From contig NZ_JBPESN010000004.1 of NCBI RefSeq assembly GCF_051710625.1, positions 1 to 64,000 of the forward strand: a stretch of 64,000 bases of DNA, written 5' to 3'. Position 1 is the first letter of the stretch. Each line of letters starts with the position of its first letter. Positions 55,913-64,000 of the stretch are shown here, piece after piece. The translations under genes were made by a program, and so were the position numbers. Under the pieces are notes generated by a model, which was not told where the DNA came from, ran no database searches, and worked only from the letters and a program-made list of their open reading frames with translations. Source of the stretch: JBPESN01 sp051710625 (GTDB taxonomy: Bacteria > Pseudomonadota > Gammaproteobacteria > Enterobacterales > Enterobacteriaceae).

Positions 55913-57702
55913 TATGAGCGACCGTTTTCCATAGCTTCCCGTCCCTTGCCGACAACCGCAATCGACAGGTCGGCGAGTGCGTCGGCATTGCCAAAACTCG
56001 GCGTTTCGGTCATCAGATCCGCCGCTGAGGTCGTTTTCGGGAACGCGATAACATCACGGATATTATCGGTACCGGTCAGTAGCATTACCAGCCGGTCAAG
56101 GCCAAAGGCCAGACCCGCATGCGGCGGTGTGCCGTATTTTAACGCATCGAGCAGAAAGCCGAATTTCTCCTGCTGTTCCTGTTCGTTGATGCCCAAAATA
56201 CCAAACACCGTTTGCTGCATGTCGCCGCGGTGGATGCGCACTGAACCGCCGCCGACCTCATAACCGTTAATTACCATGTCGTAGGCGTTGGCCACCGCCG
56301 ATGTCGGCAATGCGGCAAGCGATTGGGCATCGATATCCTTAGGTGCGGTGAACGGATGATGCATGGCCGCCAGGCCGCCCTCCCCGTCTTCCTCGAACAT
56401 CGGAAAGTCGACGACCCACAGCGGCGCCCAGCGGTCGGTTACCGTGAGCTGTAAATCCAGGCCCAGTTTCGGACGCAGTGCTCCCAGCGCATCGGTGACG
56501 ATGTTTTTGCGATCCGCGCTGAAGAAAATGATATCGCCATCGGCGGCGCCGGTGCGTACCAGGATCTGCTCAATCACCTGCGGCCCGAGGAATTTCGCCA
56601 CCGGGCCTTGTACCCCTTCCACACCGGCGGCGCGCTGGTTTACCTTCATCCACGTCAGCCCTTTAGCGCCGTAGATTTCACTATATTTACCGTATTCGTC
56701 AATCTGTTTGCGGCTCAGTTGCGCGCCACCGGGCACGCGCAATGCCGCAACGCGGCCCTGGCTATCGTTGGTAGGAATCGAGAACACCTTGAACTCCACG
56801 TCCTTGACCAGGTCCGCCACGTCCACCAGCTCCATCGGGTTGCGTAAATCCGGCTTGTCGGAGCCGAAACGGCGCATGGCGTCGGCATACGTCATTTGCG
56901 GGAAGAGGCCCAGATCAACGCCGGTAATCTCGCGCCATAAATCGCGAATAAGCCGCTCCATCACCTCCCGCACCTGGGTTGCGGTCATGAAAGAGGTTTC
57001 AACGTCTATCTGGGTGAACTCCGGCTGACGGTCGGCGCGCAGGTCCTCATCGCGAAAACATTTTACAATCTGGTAGTAGCGATCGAACCCCGACATCATC
57101 AGCAATTGCTTGAACAGCTGCGGCGACTGCGGCAAGGCGTAGAATTTGCCTTTATGCACCCGGCTGGGCACCAGATAATCGCGCGCACCCTCCGGCGTCG
57201 CCTTGGTCAGCATCGGTGTTTCGATATCGAGAAAACCTTCGGCGTCCATGAAGCGGCGGACGAAACTGGAGATGCGCGCCCGGGTTTTAAGGCGCTGCGC
57301 CATAACCGGGCGACGCAAATCAAGGTAGCGGAATTTGAGCCGTTGCTCTTCGGTGTTATTCTGGTTGCTATCGAGAGGCAGAGGCTCAGAGTGGTTAATG
57401 ATGGAAAGCTCGGTGGCCAATACTTCAATGGCGCCGGTCGCCATGTCGCTATTGACCTGGCTGTCCGGACGGGCGCGCACGATACCGATCAACTGCAGGC
57501 AGAATTCATTGCGCAGCTCGGCGGCGCGGGCAAAGGCATCCTGGCGGGCGGGATCAAAAAATACCTGCACCAGGCCTTCCCGGTCACGCATGTCGATGAA
57601 AATCAGACTGCCCAGATCGCGACGGCGGTTAACCCAACCGCATAACGTCACTTCCTGGCCAACATGTGACAGGTTCAGCTGTCCGCAATATACAGTACGC
57701 AT
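55912..57702 (-). CDS. aspS: Aspartyl-tRNA synthetase
   Basis: 596 residues from ATG 57702 (MRTVYCGQLNLSHVGQEVTL), E. coli 590. N-terminal OB fold for the anticodon; class II motif 1 around RRFMDAEGFLDIETPMLTKA, motif 2 in YYQIVKCFRDEDLRADRQPE and motif 3 in GLAFGLDRLVMLLTG. The bacterial GAD insert lies between (VAALRVPGGAQLSRKQIDEY). Essential gene, fully intact. A long in-frame extension upstream of 57702 is not coding. Confidence 0.97.
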   Translation of the reverse strand: MRTVYCGQLNLSHVGQEVTLCGWVNRRRDLGSLIFIDMRDREGLVQVFFDPARQDAFARAAELRNEFCLQLIGIVRARPDSQVNSDMATGAIEVLATELSIINHSEPLPLDSNQNNTEEQRLKFRYLDLRRPVMAQRLKTRARISSFVRRFMDAEGFLDIETPMLTKATPEGARDYLVPSRVHKGKFYALPQSPQLFKQLLMMSGFDRYYQIVKCFRDEDLRADRQPEFTQIDVETSFMTATQVREVMERLIRDLWREITGVDLGLFPQMTYADAMRRFGSDKPDLRNPMELVDVADLVKDVEFKVFSIPTNDSQGRVAALRVPGGAQLSRKQIDEYGKYSEIYGAKGLTWMKVNQRAAGVEGVQGPVAKFLGPQVIEQILVRTGAADGDIIFFSADRKNIVTDALGALRPKLGLDLQLTVTDRWAPLWVVDFPMFEEDGEGGLAAMHHPFTAPKDIDAQSLAALPTSAVANAYDMVINGYEVGGGSVRIHRGDMQQTVFGILGINEQEQQEKFGFLLDALKYGTPPHAGLAFGLDRLVMLLTGTDNIRDVIAFPKTTSAADLMTETPSFGNADALADLSIAVVGKGREAMENGRS

Positions 57703-57968
57703 TAGGATATCCTTAAAATTCAGCCCGCCAGCGGGTGCCACTGCACGGGCCGGCATTTTAATACTGTCATTATAAAGGAATTTCAGACACAGCATAAGCC
57801 CGTCTGCGTTGCAGGTACGCAGGCCGGTGAAATTAGCGTTTCGTCTCATAAATATTAACAAAATTGATCGTGGCGACATTGTCACTTCAGGCGTGGAGTA
57901 ACATACTCTGGGCTGACCGGCGCAGCCGACCCGCCGCTGCCGCGCATCATTCACTCACGGAGACCCGC

Positions 57969-58709
57969 ATATTAAAGCTCAATCCTTTTCGTAGCGCCCC
58001 GGTACTCATCGATTTGCAGGAAGGGATTTTGCCCTTCGCCGGCTGCCCGCACAGCGCCGCGGACGTCGTCAAACGCGCCGCCGAACTCGCGCAGGGTTTT
58101 CGTGACGCCAACGCGCCGGTATTTCTGGTGCGCGTGGGCTAGTCAGCCGATTTCGCTGACGCGCTGAAACAACCGGTGGATAGCGCCAGCGGCGCAACCC
58201 TGACGGCGAACTGGTGGGACATTCCTGCTGATCTCAAGGCGCAGGACAGCGATATCTGCATCATTAAACGCCAATGGGGCGCCTTTTATGGTACCGAGTT
58301 GGAAGTGCAGTTGCGCAGGCGCGGGATTGAAACGATTGTGCTGGGGGGAATTTCAACCAATATCGGCGTGGAATCCACCGCGCGTAATGCTTGGGAACTG
58401 GGCTTTGAGCTGGCGCTGGTGCTGCTGGAAGATATATGCAGCGCACACGATAAGGCCCAGCACGACGGCAGCTTCCAGTATATCTTCTCGCGCCCCGGCC
58501 GGGTGCGCCACAGCGCGCAAGTGCTCGCTGCCCTCGCCGGGGGTAACCCTGGGCGGGCGGTCAATCCGCCTGGGGCCGGCGCGTCGGTTACGCAGCCGGC
58601 CTCGTTAACACGGAGATGCTATGCTTTATATCGGCTTGCCTCAGTGGCAGCACAGCGGCTGGGGGAAATATGGCCTGCACACATTGGCGGATTACGCCCG
58701 CCATTTTAA
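57969..58709 (+). pseudogene. yecD: YecD-like isochorismatase-family hydrolase, inactivated
   Basis: VLIDLQEGILPFAGCPHSAA carries the first catalytic Asp, IIKRQWGAFYGTELEVQL the Lys, but the nucleophile Cys of VLCGISTNIGVES is Gly (VLGGISTNIGVES). A TAG at 58140-58142 replaces the Trp of RVGWSADFADAL. The expected start codon reads ATA at 57969 (ATA TTA AAG for Met-Leu-Lys). The family part ends about 58540; the frame runs on to 58709 because the normal stop is lost. Three independent hits. Divergent from aspS as in E. coli. Confidence 0.88.
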
Positions 58710-59436
58710 CTGCGTAGAGGGAAATACCACGCTCTATGCGCTGCCCGATGCCGGGCGGGTACGCGATTGGGGCGCCATGACGCCGGAGACCTTTCGTTTT
58801 TGCTTAGTTCCTCGCCACCATCAGCCCCATCAGGGCGGCCTGCGCCATTTCCAAGCGCCGCTGGCGACATTTTTCGCCCTGGCGCCGCTGGCGGATCGCA
58901 TTGGTCAATACTGGCTACAGTTGCCGGTGGCATTCAGCCCGGCGGACCTGGAGAACCTCTGGACCTTTCTTGACGCGCTGCCGGCGGATTTTCATTACGG
59001 CGTGGAGGTCCGCCATCCGGCATTTTTCACCAAGCAGGACGAAGAACGTACGCTGAATCGAGGCCTGCAGCAGCGGGGCGTCAATCGCGTTATCCTCGAC
59101 AGCCGTCCGGTCCATGCGGCCCTGCCCACCTCGTCGGCATTGCGCGCCGCCCAACAGCAAAAACCCCGGCTGCCGGTGCATGCGGTGGTCACCGCCGACA
59201 GGTCTCTGGTGCGCTTTATCGGCGCCGACGATCCCGACAATAACGTCGCACTGTTTCAGCCGTGGCTGGCGCGTTTGCCTGATTGGTTACAGTGGGGAAC
59301 GCCATTTTTGTTTATTCATACGCCGGATATTGGCTATGCGCCGCCGCTTGCGCAGCGGTTGTGGCCAAAACTGGCAGCAGAAATCTCCGCCATTGGCCCG
59401 ACGCTGCACTGGCCACAGCAGGAAACGCTTTTTTGA
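58621..59436 (+). CDS. yecE: YecE, DUF72 protein
   Basis: 271 residues from ATG 58621. DUF72 (TIM-barrel fold) signature: YIGLPQWQHSGWGKYGLHTL, ARHFNCVEGNTTLYALPDAG and QYWLQLPVAFSPADLENLWT. E. coli YecE has 272 residues. Biochemical function is not established. The upstream yecD is broken but this frame is clean. One change stands out: FRFCLVPRHHQPHQGGLRHF has FCLV where homologues have FCFKFP. Confidence 0.92.
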   Translation: MLYIGLPQWQHSGWGKYGLHTLADYARHFNCVEGNTTLYALPDAGRVRDWGAMTPETFRFCLVPRHHQPHQGGLRHFQAPLATFFALAPLADRIGQYWLQLPVAFSPADLENLWTFLDALPADFHYGVEVRHPAFFTKQDEERTLNRGLQQRGVNRVILDSRPVHAALPTSSALRAAQQQKPRLPVHAVVTADRSLVRFIGADDPDNNVALFQPWLARLPDWLQWGTPFLFIHTPDIGYAPPLAQRLWPKLAAEISAIGPTLHWPQQETLF

Positions 59437-59541
59437 GCGGGCAAAACCCGGGGTACCACCCGCTTTTTTTGCGACACTGTCGGCGACTCAGGCTATTATT
59501 TCGCACGCGAAAAGCAGGGTAGATAAGGGAGTACTGATAGG

Positions 59542-59937
59542 ATGGTAAGCGCGCTATATGTCGTGCTGGGCGCATTGTTGCTGATAAAATTATCGCTGGA
59601 TGTGGTCAAGCTCAGGACCCAATACCGCGTGGCCACCGGTAACGGCGGATTTTATGAATTACAGACCGCAATTCGGGTGCATGGCAACGCGGTGGAATAT
59701 ATTCCCATCGGTCTAATTTTATTGGTCCTGCTGGAAATGAACGGCTCGCCCAACTGGACCTTGCACATTTGCGGGCTGATGCTGATGGCCGGGCGGCTGA
59801 TGCATTACTATGGCCTGCGGACCCGGGAATATCGCTGGCGGCGCGCCGGCATGAGCGCCACCTACTGCTCGCTGGTGCTGATGGTATTGCTAGATCTCTG
59901 GTTCATGCCCTGGGATGTGGTGCTGAGCTGGCAATAA
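59542..59937 (+). CDS. yecN: YecN, MAPEG-family membrane protein
   Basis: 131 residues from ATG 59542. Four membrane segments (SALYVVLGALLLIKLSLDVV, YIPIGLILLVLLEMNGSP, LHICGLMLMAGRLMHYYGLR, YCSLVLMVLLDLWFMPWDVV) and the MAPEG signature RVHGNAVEYIPI. Same length as E. coli YecN. MAPEG proteins include glutathione-linked enzymes, but the role of YecN is unknown. Intact. Confidence 0.93.
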   Translation: MVSALYVVLGALLLIKLSLDVVKLRTQYRVATGNGGFYELQTAIRVHGNAVEYIPIGLILLVLLEMNGSPNWTLHICGLMLMAGRLMHYYGLRTREYRWRRAGMSATYCSLVLMVLLDLWFMPWDVVLSWQ

Positions 59938-60024
59938 CACGACCATCCGCTAGCGCGCGGGACACATGCTTTATCAGCACTTTCTGATAGAATAGGCGTT
60001 TTGTACAACGACGCCTATTTTGCC

Positions 60025-60769
60025 ATGACCCATCGTGATGACCTTTTCTCAGCGCCCATTGCCAGTTTAGGCGACTGGACTTTCGACGATCGCGTCGCCG
60101 AAGTCTTCCCTGACATGATCCAGCGTTCCGTACCCGGCTATTCCAATATCATTTCGATGATCAGGATGCTGGCTGGCCGCTTTGCTCGCGCTGGAACGCA
60201 AATAATATGATTTCGGCTGCACCCTCGACGCCGCCACGCGCGCGATGCGCCGTACCATCAGCCATGGCGATTGCCGCATTATTGCGGTGGACAATTTACC
60301 GGCGATGATTGACCGCTGGCGGCGCCATATTAGTGCCTTTCGCGCGACGACACCCACGGAAATCATCAAGGGCGACATTCGCACGGTGCCCATTGAAAAC
60401 GCCTCGCAGGTGGTGCTGAATTTTACCATGCAGTTTCTTGAGCCGACGCAGCGGCAAACCTTGCTTAATCGTATTTAAGCCGGGCTGAATCCGGGGGGCG
60501 CATTAGTATTATCGGAAAAATTCAGTTTTCAGGATCAGCGCATCGGCGGGCTGTTGTTCGATATGCATCATGATTTCAAACGGGCCAACGGCTATAGCGA
60601 ATTGGAAATCAGCCAGAAACGCAGCATGCTGGAAAATGTGATGCTCACCGACACGGTGGAAGTGCATAAACAACGCCTGGCCAAGGCGGGCTTTAGTCAT
60701 GCCGAGCTTTGGTTCCAGTGCTTCAATTTTGGTTCATTGATCGCCATTAAACCGGAGAGCGGGCAGTAA
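60025..60769 (+). pseudogene. cmoA: CmoA, carboxy-SAM synthase, broken
   Basis: ATG 60025 gives MTHRDDLFSAPIASLGDWTF and VPGYSNIISMIRMLAGRFAR. The frame slips near 60200 exactly at the SAM loop, which reads DFGCTLDAATRAMRR in the other frame (family DLGCSLGAATLSVRR). MRRTISHGDCRIIAVDNLPA and VVLNFTMQFLEPTQRQTLLN follow, then TAA at 60476-60478 for Tyr in RIYAGLNPGG. HHDFKRANGYSELEISQKRS to the end is normal. CmoA makes carboxy-S-adenosylmethionine for CmoB. Confidence 0.92.
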
Positions 60770-61483
60770 GTCAGTTTGCCGATTTTTATCAGCTTATCGC
60801 CAAGAGTCCTCTCAGCCATTGGCTTAATACCCTGCCCGCGCAGCTGAGCGAGTGGGAGCAAACCTCTCAGCACTTGCAAGTTCAGTCAATGGTTTAACGC
60901 GGCGGAACGGCTGCCAATGCTCACCCCCGCACGCCTGGATCTGCTTCACGGCGTTGAGGCGGACTGCGATTCGCCGCTGTCCGCCGGCCAGCAGGTGGGG
61001 ATCAAATCTCTGCTGCGCCAGCTCATGCCCTTGCGCAAAGGTCCGTTTTCTTTGTATGGCGTCAGTATTGATACCGAATGGCGCTCTGACTGGAAATGGG
61101 AACGCGTGCTACCGCATATCGCGCCGCTGGATCATTTGCTGCAATTGAAAAATCAACTGGTCAGCGGCGGTAAATTAGTGCTGGAAACGTTGGTCATTGA
61201 AGGCGACAGCCAACAGGTCTTGGTGCCCGGTGAGCGCTACGCCCAAATGCGCAATCTCTACTTTATTCCTTCCGTTACCGCGCTGGCAGGCTGGCTGGAA
61301 TAGTGCGGTTTTGTTAACCTGCGTCAGGTGGATATGTCGGTCACCAGCACCGACGAATAACGACGTACCGCGCAGATGCCCAGCGAATCTCTGGCGAATT
61401 TTCTCCATCCCGACGATTCGCGGCTAACCGTCGAGGGTCACCCCGCACCGCTGCGCGCGGTGATTGTGGCGGAGAAACCCTGA
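60770..61483 (+). pseudogene. cmoB: CmoB, tRNA U34 carboxymethyltransferase, broken
   Basis: FADFYQLIAKSPLSHWLNTL directly follows the cmoA stop without a visible start codon. After a slip near 60890 RLDLLHGVEADCDSPLSAGQ and LMPLRKGPFSLYGVSIDTEW follow. Then VLPHIAPL joins straight to DHLLQLKNQLVSGGKLVLET: about 80 residues with the whole SAM-binding core (DVGCGSGYH and after) are deleted in frame. TAG at 61301-61303 and TAA at 61358-61360 interrupt the end (CGFVNLRQVDMSVTSTDE), which stops at 61483. Partner of CmoA. Confidence 0.92.
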
Positions 61484-61622
61484 CGCCCCAGGGCGCGCAC
61501 GATTAATCTGGCGGTGAAGCGCTGATGTCTTAGTACGGCCCCCCGGGGATAGCCCTCGCGCCAGCGTTATCGATGTTGCTGATGGCCTGCTCGGGCACGG
61601 GCGCGCCACAGTGACCGGGGAT

Positions 61623-61652
61623 AAAAAAAGCCCCAACAAGGATTTTGGGCTT
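61623..61652 (-). terminator. Rho-independent terminator after cutC
   Basis: AAGCCC (61628-61633) pairs with GGGCTT (61647-61652); on the minus strand the hairpin is followed by seven T. It lies about 50 bases past the cutC stop. Confidence 0.8.
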
Positions 61653-61704
61653 GGTACTTGCAAGCATTACGTGGGTTTAAGCGTGTGCGCGGCAAAATTG
61701 CTTG

Positions 61705-62458
61705 TCATGCCGGACGCGTCGCAACGGGCAACACGGTCAGCGCGTGTTTCATGTTGGCTACCATCTTACTGTCTACACGGTAACGGCTAAATTCATCCGC
61801 TTCGCTGCCGGCGCTCATGCTTACGCCCGCTTTACGATAGCGCATGCCGAAGGGGACGAATTGCCCGCTGGAGCTGTGCAGCTCCTGGATGCTGCTTTGC
61901 ACGAATTTGTGCAGGTTGGTCAACCGCATGCCCGCCCCCGCCATAATGATTGGACTACGGCTTAGCTCGGTCAGTTCCCTCAACAGGGCTAAACCCGCTT
62001 CAGCGCTTTGCTGCCGACCGGAGCTGAGAATGCGCGCGACCCCCAAATCGGTTAACTGCCGCAGCGCCTGATAAGGATTAAGACACATATCAAAGGCGCG
62101 ATGAAAAGTGACGTCCATAGTACCCGCAAGGTACATGATGCGCCGCATACGCGCCAGACTGACGTGGCCGTCTGCATCGAGCAGCCCAATCACCAATCCC
62201 AGAAAGCCCATATCGCGCACCTGCGCGACGTCATTTAGCATTACCTCAAATTCGGCGGCGCTGTAGCAAAAGTCGCCGCCGCGGGGACGGATAATGGGGT
62301 GGACCGGCAACGCGATCGCGGACCGCCTGCAGCGTTCCAAAGCTGGGCGTCAATCCCCCTTTTTTGGGAACTCAACAAAGCTCAATCCGGTCCGCGCCTG
62401 CTTGCTTAGCCGCTATGGCGCACTCCGCACTATAGCAGCAAACTTCCAGTTTTGGCAT
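61705..62458 (-). pseudogene. cutC: CutC-family protein, stop codon and frameshift
   Basis: ATG 62458 gives MPKLEVCCYSAECAIAAKQA and GADRIELC, then TGA at 62374-62376 in place of an Ala codon, and KKGGLTPSFGTLQAVRDRV. A slip near 62325 leads to VHPIIRPRGGDFCYSAAEFE, VTFHRAFDMCLNPYQALRQL and PIIMAGAGMRLTNLHKFVQS, ending 61705. The TIM-barrel body after the slip is clean. CutC was linked to copper tolerance in E. coli, though its real role is disputed; yobA and yebZ are broken too. Confidence 0.9.
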
Positions 62459-62552
62459 GGTATACTACTCCTTTCTTGACGGCCCTCATCAGTGGCATAG
62501 CACACTATGCCAGCAAACGGCGGTGTTTTAAGTTTTTCAATTGTGCAGGGAA

Positions 62553-63639
62553 ATGACTATGCTATTCAACTTCGATGAATGTATCGACCGGTGTCACAGC
62601 AATAGTTATAAATGGCAAAAGTACGCCGGGCGGGGTGTCATTCCGCTGTGGGTGGCCGATACGGATTTCCGGTCGCCGCCCTGTATTATCGAGGCGTTGC
62701 ACGCCCGTGTCGATCATGGCGTCTTTGGTTATGGAGCGCCGCCAACAGCGCTCAGCGACATTTTTATAGAACGGATGCGCGAGCACTATCAGTGGGACGT
62801 CAAGGCGGAATGGCTGGTGTTTCTGCCGGGGATGCTCAGCGGCCTGCATCTGGCGGTCCGTTCGCTGACCGAGACGGCGGAGGCGGTTGTTATTCCCAGC
62901 CCTATTTATCCGCCGTTCCGCGCGCGACCGCCCGTAGCGCAGGTCGTCCACAGCGCCTGGCGCCGATGCGTCTTGTTAACGGGCGCTGGTGCGTCGACTT
63001 CGCCGCCGCCGATCCAGCGCTTTCAGGCGACGAACGCCTGCTGATGCTCTGCAATCCCCATAATCCCGGCGGCACCGCCTATCGCCGCGAAGAGCTTATG
63101 CAGCATCTTGCCTTGGCACAAACGCACGATCTGCTGGTGTGCTCTGATGAAATCCATTGTGATTTATTACTGACCCCGGGCTGCGCCATATCCCCTTCGC
63201 CTCCTTGAATGAGGAGGCGGCGCAGCGCAGCATTACCCTTGTGTCGCCCTTAAAAAGCTTCAATATCGCCGGCCTGGGAGCGTCGGTGGCGGTGATCCCG
63301 AACCCGCGTTTACGTATGAAATTCGCCGCACAGCGCGCCGCCAACGCCGCCTGTGCGCAATGGTCAAGCCTGGCTTTCACAGCAGTTGGACTATCTGCGC
63401 GGCAACCGCGACCGGCTGACGGAACGCCTGCGAGAAATGCCCGGCCTGACGCCGGCCGGCCCCGAGACAACCTATTTGGCCTGGATTGACGCCAGCGGTC
63501 TGGACGTGGACAACCCGCACGCCTTCTTTGAACAGGCGGGCGTCGGTTTGTCCGCCTCAATTTCGGCTGTCCCAGAACGGTGCTGGATACCGCTTTGGAT
63601 CGCATGGTCCACGCCTGCCAACAGCGCCGGCGGGCATAG
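62553..63639 (+). pseudogene. MalY/PatB-like PLP aminotransferase (C-S lyase), fragmented
   Basis: FNFDECIDRCHSNSYKWQKY and VIPLWVADTDFRSPPCIIEA are the MalY/PatB start. The frame slips near 62935, 63170, 63355 and 63560. Pieces: LLMLCNPHNPGGTAYRREEL, LLVCSDEIHCDLL (PLP-binding Asp), SPLKSFNIAGLGASVAVIPN with the PLP Lys (family SPSKTFNIAG), and ETTYLAWIDASGLDVDNPHA. Stop TAG 63637-63639. Members split cystathionine or related thioethers. Not at this place in E. coli, so an insertion into the cutC-yecM interval. Confidence 0.82.
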
Positions 63640-63659
63640 CGCTCCGCAGCCCTGGGCCG

Positions 63660-64000
63660 TTAAGGATGCTCGACGATAACGATATCGTCGCGGGGCGTAA
63701 AAGTAAAATTTCACGGTGACGCGCCCGTCGCGGACCGCCAGCGTGGGATTGGCTAACGTTTCCGCCTGCGCCTGCGCCTGCGCCTGCGCCTGCGCCTGCG
63801 CCTGCGCCTGGCTTTGCTTGATGCGCAGAGTCGGTGAGGCCAGCGCCTTATCCGACAAGAGCGCCGGTGCCCGCGCAAACAGGGTGTCCGCCTCGCCCGG
63901 CAGCACTATTTCGACATGTTCCCATCCTTCATGAGGATAACGCCGCGCGCCGGGCCAGGGTAACTCGATGCAAGGGATAGTCTGCCCGCCTAAATTCAGC
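63660..64000 (-). pseudogene. yecM: YecM (VOC-like), 3' part, repeat-expanded, runs off the window
   Basis: Read from the window edge: ELPWPGARRYPHEGWEHVEI then VLPGEADTLFARAPALLSDK, matching E. coli YecM. Where E. coli has a short polar link before LPNPTLAV, this gene has nine Gln-Ala pairs coded by a 6-base repeat, then LANPTLAVRDGRVTVKF. A slip near 63709 appears to separate the natural end FTPRDDIVIVEHP (TAA 63660-63662). YecM is structurally related to glyoxalase-type isomerases; function unknown. The start lies beyond 64000. Confidence 0.75.
63763..63810 (-). repeat. Eight copies of CGCCTG inside yecM
   Basis: CGCCTG (plus strand) is repeated eight times without interruption, coding an alternating Gln-Ala stretch. 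The unit is a multiple of three, so changes in number alter protein length but not frame. Confidence 0.95.

Noticed and set aside
63763..63810. Possible CRISPR array
   Set aside because: The repeats are contiguous 6-base units without spacers; a coding microsatellite.

Overview
The window looks like a piece of chromosome from a Sodalis-type insect symbiont, that is an enterobacterium only recently confined to a host. Three things point there. Housekeeping genes (aspS, pykA, ptrB, mepM, znuACB, ftnA, yebC) are intact and closest in sequence and order to Enterobacterales. About half of the remaining genes are broken by single-base frameshifts, stop codons or internal deletions. A large decayed Mu-like prophage and defective insertion sequences are present. 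The genus is an inference; the family-level placement is firm.

Region 1 (1 to about 23.9 kb) is most of a Mu-like prophage, read left to right on the + strand: early genes (DUF3164, exonuclease, gemA, mor), lysis (amidase, small membrane protein, Rz with embedded Rz1), DUF2730, terminase, portal, gp30, gp31, protease, decoration protein, major capsid, gp36, gp37, tail sheath, tube, chaperones, tape measure, gpN, gpP, gpV, gpW, gpJ fused to gp48, two tail fibres, fibre assembly and a Dam-like methylase. The transposase end lies left of the window. Nearly every gene is broken; only the decoration protein and a few small ORFs are whole. Two deletions created in-frame fusions (gp30::gp31, gp47::gp48), so this prophage cannot make particles.

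Region 2 (23.9 to 26.7 kb) is AT-rich DNA with two unrecognised ORFs, an inverted repeat, an IS3-family fragment and a full-length but frameshifted IS3-family element.

Region 3 (26.8 to 64 kb) follows the E. coli K-12 order yebY-yebZ-yobA-holE-exoX-ptrB-yebF-purT-eda-(edd)-zwf-(hexR)-pykA-lpxM-mepM-znuA/znuCB-ruvBA-ruvC-yebC-nudB-aspS-yecD-yecE-yecN-cmoA-cmoB-cutC-yecM, with ftnA, a nimR/nimT-like pair, a kinase-like gene, a DUF1460 lipoprotein, mntH and a MalY-like aminotransferase added. Whole pathways are lost together: Entner-Doudoroff and entry to the oxidative pentose phosphate pathway (eda and zwf broken, edd absent, hexR replaced by the second IS copy although a perfect HexR operator survives), Holliday junction processing (ruvA, ruvB, ruvC all broken), cmo5U tRNA modification (cmoA and cmoB broken), formate-dependent purine synthesis (purT) and Nramp manganese uptake (mntH). 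Zinc uptake (znuACB with a Zur-type site), iron storage, lipid A acylation and peptidoglycan hydrolysis remain.

Simple repeats recur in this last region: a 7-base repeat that breaks a greatly enlarged yebF, a 7-base repeat in front of the DUF1460 lipoprotein gene, a 9-G run at the end of the kinase-like gene, and eight copies of a 6-base repeat in yecM. The kinase-like gene (OspG/NleH-type motifs) and the enlarged yebF are the least ordinary items in the window.
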